A stretch of DNA of 24,769 nucleotides. It comes from Gnetum montanum. Taxonomy: Eukaryota > Streptophyta > Gnetopsida > Gnetales > Gnetaceae. The DNA lies in assembly GCA_015680685.1 (NCBI GenBank), contig MNCI01023681.1:1052-25820 (forward strand), given 5' to 3'. The notes below the pieces were generated by a model, which worked only from the letters and a program-made list of their open reading frames with translations, searched no databases and was not told the origin of the DNA. Positions 19,556-24,769 of this stretch are shown here, piece by piece (the stretch's first letter is position 1; the number at the start of each line of letters is the position of its first letter). Position numbers and translations under genes: made by a program.

Positions 19556-20710
19556 GTGAGTGTAATCGTCTCTCTGCAGTCGCAAAATAAATGGGGTGGG
19601 GTACTGGGACAGTCCCAACGTCGCTACCTCACCGGCATCCTGCTGATTCCTCGGACATGCTGAAAGGCATACTACTGAACCCTCGGAGATGCCGTCACTG
19701 CCCCCGCTATAGTGGTGGCACCTCTGAGAGTTTAGTTTCACCGACCGGAGCCCCAAAGTAGTTCTCATCAAAAACGACCTTGGGGATCTCCGCTCATCAT
19801 TGCTATCAGGCTCTGGCTTCACAGATTCACCTAGCTGGTTCTCTGCGTAACCAGTTGGGTGCGATGAGTCTGGTAATCTTTGACAGTGATATGCTAGGCT
19901 GAGCGTCAATGGTGAAGACCCTGGCCTCGTGCTATAGTTCTTCATTCATGGCCCGCTCACTCTGTCTCGCCCCAAATGGTACTTGTTTCAACAACCTCTC
20001 CAGTGATTCAACTGAGCAATGGTGTCTTCTGCTTGCTTCTTTGGTTGCAAGTTACTTGCTACGAGGATGTCGTTCAAAGGTGCGTTCATCTGAGCGGTGA
20101 GGTACAAACAGTGCTTTGAGATGGTTGCTTAGGTTAGCTTGTCCACTCAAGAGTGCATACTTGTTTTCCCATAATTCTACTCCTAGTTCTTACTTCTCTA
20201 CATCTCCACCCTTACGCAAAACGTACATACGCAGCACACGCTTTCCACATTTGCTTTACAACTAAGTCCATGCATCGGCGTAACGCAACTCGCCTAGTGG
20301 ACGAAAAAAAAATGGGGGTCGGTAAAATGGATGAAACACAACACATCTAGGCCGTGAAAACACAACACAATTTGTCTAAGCAACCCCCTTCATCTGCAAA
20401 ATGATGGCACAACTCCATGCAAACACAGTCGCAGGAGAAGGCCTAAGGGCTTATCCGTGAAAAAGAACTATATTCACACATTTGGGTCTTCCCTAAACCT
20501 CATTTGCATCTTCCCTGAACCTTTTTTTTCTCTTACCACTGTAAAAATTCCTTCCCATATCCTTCTATCCTCTGTTTCCCTCATTTCTGCACTTCTTCAT
20601 TGACAGGGCGACACTTAAGTAACCATTGATGAACGTTGTTGGTACTGTTACTGATCCGGTGTTTTGTATTCTTTGTCGACGTCTTTCGAGCAAGCCCTCT
20701 AACCGTCAAC
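19556..20710. other. 3' noncoding region of inner element
   Basis: More than 1.1 kb between array 2 and the polypurine tract. No plus-strand gene is recognisable. The part at 19580-20060 shows minus-strand coding-like segments (separate entry). The remainder is AT-rich with short homopolymers, including nine As near 20306 and eight Ts near 20522. Confidence 0.5.
19831..20015 (-). pseudogene. Possible second antisense exon remnant
   Basis: A minus-strand frame reads SVESLERLLKQVPFG, then SERAMNEEL, a TAG, HEARVFTIDAQPSISLSK and LIAPNWLRREPA. It is bounded upstream by a CAG (TTGCTCAG) and downstream by a donor-like AGCTAG|GTGAAT at 19830. Composition and the Gln-type stop resemble the first antisense gene. 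A further stretch, VVFDENYFGAPVGE at about 19730-19775, may belong to it. This is the position in which other Tat-group elements carry antisense ORFs. Family not recognised. Confidence 0.35.
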
Positions 20711-20719
20711 AAAGAAGGG
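20711..20719 (+). other. Polypurine tract
   Basis: AAAGAAGGG lies four bases before the TG of the 3' LTR, the expected place for the plus-strand primer. Confidence 0.65.
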
Positions 20720-21352
20720 CCATTGAAACACCATAGAAATTGCGAATCGGCCTCAGGCGAAGATTCGCGGTTCGGGCGGAAGTTTGCGACGGCAATCCAG
20801 AAGACAGAACAAAGCAAAGAGGCACGCAGCAACCAGTCTCTGAGTTTCTCACAGATTGTTAACCTTACCTTGTTTTCTCTCTTTACGCTACATTATGCAA
20901 CATAGCATGGTGTCGCTCAGCGTAATTCTGTTTAGCGTAGCCCAATATCAGAAAGCAACTGACTTCGGCAGTTTTGACGAGGTTTAAAGTTTAAAACTTG
21001 TCGCATATTCGGCTAAGTTTTTTTGCTCAAGGTCAAGCTTACGCTCCATTACGTAGAGCAGCGTAATGAGCTTCAAAGAAGACAAAGTCAGCGTACAAGG
21101 AAGAGTTGCAAACTGATTTATTTTCTTTGCAGATTGGTCGCTTTACGCTTATTACGCTACGCAGCGTGGACAAGCATAATTCGTTGCAAAGTTGACCATT
21201 TTTGTGCTCTATCATGCTTTGCGGTGTAAATAAGTGTAAAATAGCTGGCATCAACTACTCCCATGCTCTATTATGCTCTGCCACGCGATGCAGCGTAAAC
21301 AAGTGTAATGCAGCATAAATCCAGCTAAAGCAGTTACGCATATGCTATTCAC

Positions 21353-21384
21353 ACGCACAATACGCTGATGAGCGTATTGTGCGT
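21353..21384. promoter_or_regulatory. LTR hairpin, 3' copy
   Basis: A perfect 14-bp stem (ACGCACAATACGCT and AGCGTATTGTGCGT) with a GATG loop, upstream of the TATA box. The 5' copy retains 10 bp of the stem. Confidence 0.7.
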
Positions 21385-21552
21385 AATCGTGAAGCAGCTT
21401 TGGCAAAAATGTTGACAGCGTACGTTGCCCCTTCTCCCGGAAATGTGATGCGACATGGCCATTTTCAACATAAAGTTTACCAAGTCAACGGTATGTTGAA
21501 AGTTTGGGACACGTGTCATCAGGGCCATGCTTTCTCCATATGTTGTCGAACT

Positions 21553-21560
21553 TATAAATA
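21553..21560 (+). promoter_or_regulatory. TATA box of 3' LTR
   Basis: TATAAATA in the same context as in the 5' LTR (4684-4691). If active it would read out into the outer element. Confidence 0.6.
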
Positions 21561-22291
21561 CTCCAGTTGGTGAAGAAACAAAGAGACCCACGGCATTAGA
21601 AAATTTTGGCAGCATCACCTTTCAGCAGAGACAGAAGACATTTTGCTTGAGCATTAGCAGCAGGAGCGATCAGTCCTTTGGCGAAAACACAACTCTCTCC
21701 ATTGGCGATCATTGGCAGCTTTGAGCAGAGACTACCCAAGGCAAAAGGAACAGATCAGAGATCGAAAGATCATCTAGTGTGGCTTGCGAGTTTTATTGAT
21801 CAGAAACAGTTGATCGATAGACATCAGAGCTTGACCTTCCTTGCATCCCATCTCTGGTTTATGAGGTAGATCGAACTCCATTCTGTACTCCCTGTTGAAC
21901 AGTTTTCTTGTCATTTTGTGTACGCTTCGCACAACATAAGCGAAGCTTTTCCATTGGAAATTTGTATGCAATATACCCAGTTTTCGGGTCAAAGTATAGA
22001 TCTGGGAATTGCGTATTTTCCTTAAATTCGATCCTTCCTGTCGTGTTGATGTTGTTGTTATCTACATTGTTTTCTTCTCCTTTGGTGATTCACCGAATCA
22101 AATTATTCCACGGAATATCTATAATATTCGTCGATTTACTGATTGAGTAAGTCCCTATTTGATCAACAAGACCATTCAGGGCACCGCAGATTCATTTCCT
22201 CTAGCACAGCCCTCATACGAATCCGTGGTTAAGACTATGTACACGGATTTTTGTTTGGTATTTCCAGCTACCGACATTTTCCGTCGTTACA

Positions 22292-22296
22292 GGTAG
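22292..22296. repeat. Target-site duplication, right (GGTAG)
   Basis: Exact repeat of 3850-3854 directly after the 3' LTR. Confidence 0.93.
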
Positions 22297-23508
22297 TAGT
22301 TCTACAAATTAGTGTATTATCTAAGTGGAGTACCTCCTCAATCTCAAAAGCAATACTAGCAATAGAAACACCCATAGTCATGGAGAATGCCACCACCATC
22401 CTTACAGGTAGCCAAATCCTTATGTATATTATTTTCAACAGCCTATATTCCCTCGTGACTCATCTAGCCACACCTCCTTCTCTCATCACTACTACCCTTT
22501 AGAATATTATAGAGCATCTTCTCCAAGGGAGAGTCTCCATTTCATTTTCCTCCTCCATTTCTCTTTAGCAATCATTACACCATCAACTACCATACCCTTA
22601 CAACTTGCTTCATCTTTTGTAGGTGAAATTCTACCATAGCCACAACAATGAGACATTGTGAGGGCAATAAACTTACAACTGGATATTCATCCAAGTGGTT
22701 CTGAATAGAAACCTTATAAGAGATCATTTTTCAAAATGAAAAATCCCACAAAACCCTTATAGACACATGTGGCTCTAAAAGTACTCTCGAGCCACCTTCA
22801 AACAAAAATCCCTCCAATGGGTACATTGTTATATTAATTCATGTGGTCATTGATTCGATAAAGGCTAGCAACCTTTTTGGAAAGTGATATAATCCTAGAA
22901 GTCCTCTTATCTATTTACAAATTATAGGGAACAATCCATGTAAGGCTCTATTGGATTTAGGTTCTAGGATGAACTTAATCTCCCAAGAAATGTACGAGAT
23001 CTGTAACATGCCTCCTCTCAAAAAGAGAAATATTAGACTAGCACTTGCAAATTAGCCTATTACTATTTCTTTGGGACTAGTGGAGAACATTATGATCACC
23101 ATCTATGAGTGATCCTATGCTACATATTTTCTTGTAATCCATGTGAATAACTATAAGGGGAACTTCCCTATCATTATGGAAAGGGCTTGGCTAAGTAACA
23201 TAGATGCTAAGATGAGGATTAGAAACCTTTCCTTAGAAATATTTAAGAAAAATGAATTTGGCAAAATGAAGAAGAAGAGAGTTTCATGCATCGCATACAA
23301 CAAGACAGGTCGCCATTGTGTGTACAAAATATGGACATTAAGGGGTACATCTATCAAAGCATGCAACTACTGTGCTGAAATAGTAGTCATTCAAAAGTTC
23401 TTGTATGCAACAACCACAGATCAGAAAGGTACCCAATGGCTAACATTAGAACATCAAGCTAAATCCATAATATGCATGGAACCATTGGAGAGCCTCACAA
23501 GCAACTAA
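22297..23508 (+). pseudogene. pro: Outer element: end of gag and aspartic protease, decayed
   Basis: Removing the inner element lets the outer frame read on through the GGTAG site. A long poorly conserved linker follows. The protease active site is at about 22945-22980, ALLDLGSRMNLIS; a D-L-G triad in place of D-S/T-G also occurs in some plant gypsy groups such as Athila. The C-terminal half contains FPIIMERAWLSNIDAKM (about 23167-23217), the degraded ILG-R-W-L motif. A stop-free stretch with several Cys and Lys runs to 23508. Stops elsewhere are mainly TAG and TAA at expected Gln positions. Confidence 0.72.
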
Positions 23509-23562
23509 ATTGATAATATGGATGAAATGGATGATAGTCAACTCTTCCACACATAGAATGAA

Positions 23563-24660
23563 ATGGATTGGAGAGAGTTGGAAATCCCAGATCACTTCAA
23601 GAAGAAGCCCCTTGAACTAAAAAATTTATTGAAAACTTTAGAATATGCTTTCCTTGACAATGATAAGCCAATAATCATTAATGCTAACCTTGCTAAAGGT
23701 CAAAAAAAGAAACTATTGAAAGTAGTGAACAAGTGGTCAACATTTTTTACCTAGTCATATCATGAACTAACAAGGATAGATCCATGGATATGGTAGCGCC
23801 ACATCTATATAGACTCTTCCATTAAGCCAAAGAGGCAATTTCAAAGAAGAACTAAACCTAAAAATAAACAAGTTATCAAGGAAGAGGTAGAATAACTTCT
23901 TAAGATCAATTTCATATATTTGATTGCAGATAGCAAATGAGTTAGCCCACTCATGAGTGTACCCAAGAAAAGAAAGAAGTGGAGGGTCTGCATAGATTTT
24001 AGATTGTTGAACATGAAAACCTTCAAAGATCATTTTCTGTTACCATTTGTTGGCCAAGTGTTGGTCATCATTGCAAGATATTGTTACTACAACTTTCTGG
24101 ATGGTTATAGTGACTATAACTTGGATGTAGATTGCATTAGAAGATTAGGCTAAAACAACATTCATAAGTTTCCATGAGAATTTTTCATATAGAAAGATGC
24201 CCTTTGCCTTGTGTAATGCTCCTACTACTTCTCAACGCTTGGTACTTAGCATCATCCAACAGCAGATTGGTAGTGGGGTAGAAGTCTTCATGAATGACTT
24301 ATCTACCTATGCTATCACATTTGAGCAAGCCTTGAACTATCTTGAGTAAGTGCTTCAACAATGCATGGAGAATAATCTAAAGCTAAACTAGTAGAAAAGC
24401 CACTTGATGATCCAAGAAGACATTGTTTTAAAGTATGAGTCATCCAAGGAATTACTAGACAACCTAAAATGGTAAAAGATGTAAGATCATTTATTGGCTA
24501 TACTATTTATTATTGGCATTTCATTAAGAACTTCTCAAGATTTACTAAGCTATTGGTATAGTTAACAAAGAAGGATGCATCCTTCAATTGAACCAAGGAG
24601 TGTGAGCTAGCATTCCATCAATTAAAGTAAAAGCTCATGGAAATTCCCATTCTATGTGCT
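23563..24660 (+). pseudogene. RT: Outer element: reverse transcriptase, decayed
   Basis: The lead region is ELEIPDHFKKKPLELKNLLK. The core contains SVPKKRKKWRVCIDFRLLN (about 23956-24012) and YYNFLDGYSDYN with the first catalytic Asp at about 24100. A one-base frame change near 24150 precedes TTFISFHENF, KMPFALCNAPTTSQR and FMNDL at 24287-24301. The last should be F-V/A-D-D, so a catalytic Asp has become Asn (AAT at 24293-24295). The connection region has VKDVRSFIGYTIYYWHFIKNFSRF. Many TAG/TAA stops. It cannot be functional. Confidence 0.8.
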
Positions 24661-24769
24661 CTAGATTAGTCCAGACCCTTCCACATCATGATGGATACAT
24701 CCAATTAAGCATTGGATGCTTTGAATACATAATTGGATGATAAAAAATATTCTTATTGCATTCATTATG
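24661..24769 (+). pseudogene. RH: Outer element: start of RNase H, cut by window edge
   Basis: After a TAG, SRPFHIMMDTSN with the expected first Asp, then ALDALNT and LDDKKYSYCIHYV, match the N-terminal part of gypsy RNase H. Two further TAG/TAA stops interrupt it. The rest, with integrase and the 3' LTR, must lie beyond 24769. Confidence 0.65.

Larger units (their letters stand above)
3855..22291 (+). mobile_element. Inner Ty3/gypsy LTR retrotransposon, Tat/Ogre-type, nested
   Basis: The element is complete at its ends: LTRs at 3855-5422 and 20723-22291, a 5-bp target duplication, and a polypurine tract. Internal order is gag, protease, minisatellite, antisense multi-exon gene, RT, RNase H, second RNase H, integrase stub, and second array. 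The dual RNase H, the gag-pro Cys/His segment, the internal antisense gene and the 3' tandem array are features known from the plant Tat/Ogre/Retand group. It is 18.4 kb as written, or about 16.5 kb if the apparent assembly overlap and N gap are removed. The LTRs differ at about 5 % in the stretch I compared, nearly all transitions, so this is not a recent insertion. Coding regions carry many stops and the integrase core is absent. Confidence 0.93.
20723..22291 (+). repeat. 3' LTR of inner element
   Basis: The 1,569-bp partner of 3855-5422 with the same TG...CA ends. It keeps more TTACGC/GCGTAA motifs and the full 14-bp hairpin. It is followed by GGTAG, the target duplication. Confidence 0.95.

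Overview
The window looks like nuclear DNA from a land plant. It is repeat-rich, its genes are decayed Ty3/gypsy LTR retrotransposons, the introns are GT-AG, and no intact host gene is visible. The large size of the elements suggests a big plant genome, but I cannot name the species.

Layout. (1) Positions 1-1597 form a long imperfect inverted repeat centred near 798, with mirror-image TATA boxes; I infer two head-to-head LTR-like copies. (2) 1851-3854 is the decayed gag of an outer Ty3/gypsy element. Its PR-RT-RNase H part resumes at 22297 and runs off the right edge. (3) The outer element is interrupted by a nested inner element, 3855-22291, with two ~1.57-kb LTRs (TG...CA) flanked by a perfect 5-bp target duplication, GGTAG. 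Across the junction the outer reading frame continues once the insert is removed.

The inner element belongs to the Tat/Ogre-type group of Ty3/gypsy. In order it carries: a decayed primer-binding site; gag with a C/H-rich knuckle; a retropepsin; a 27-bp minisatellite; a multi-exon gene on the opposite strand; a splice-acceptor-like sequence; RT; a degenerate RNase H; a second, archaeal-type RNase H with its catalytic residues present; a stub of integrase; a second, spacer-rich array related to the first minisatellite; and a polypurine tract. The integrase core is missing, so this copy is at best non-autonomous.

The most striking object is the antisense gene (16211 to 10181, minus strand). I could join eight exons through seven GT-AG introns with every intron phase matching. 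This gives about 1,078 codons once an assembly duplication is collapsed, and there is a TATA box about 130 nt upstream of the ATG. It is a pseudogene here: 17 in-frame stops, all explainable as C-to-T changes of Gln or Arg codons. It lies inside what may be the PR-RT intron known from Ogre elements, so the region may be a gene-within-an-intron-within-a-retrotransposon.

Caution: 12027-13319 and 13967-15259 appear to be the same 1,293 bases, abutting a 647-base N gap. This is most simply an unmerged contig overlap, so true coordinates downstream are probably shorter.
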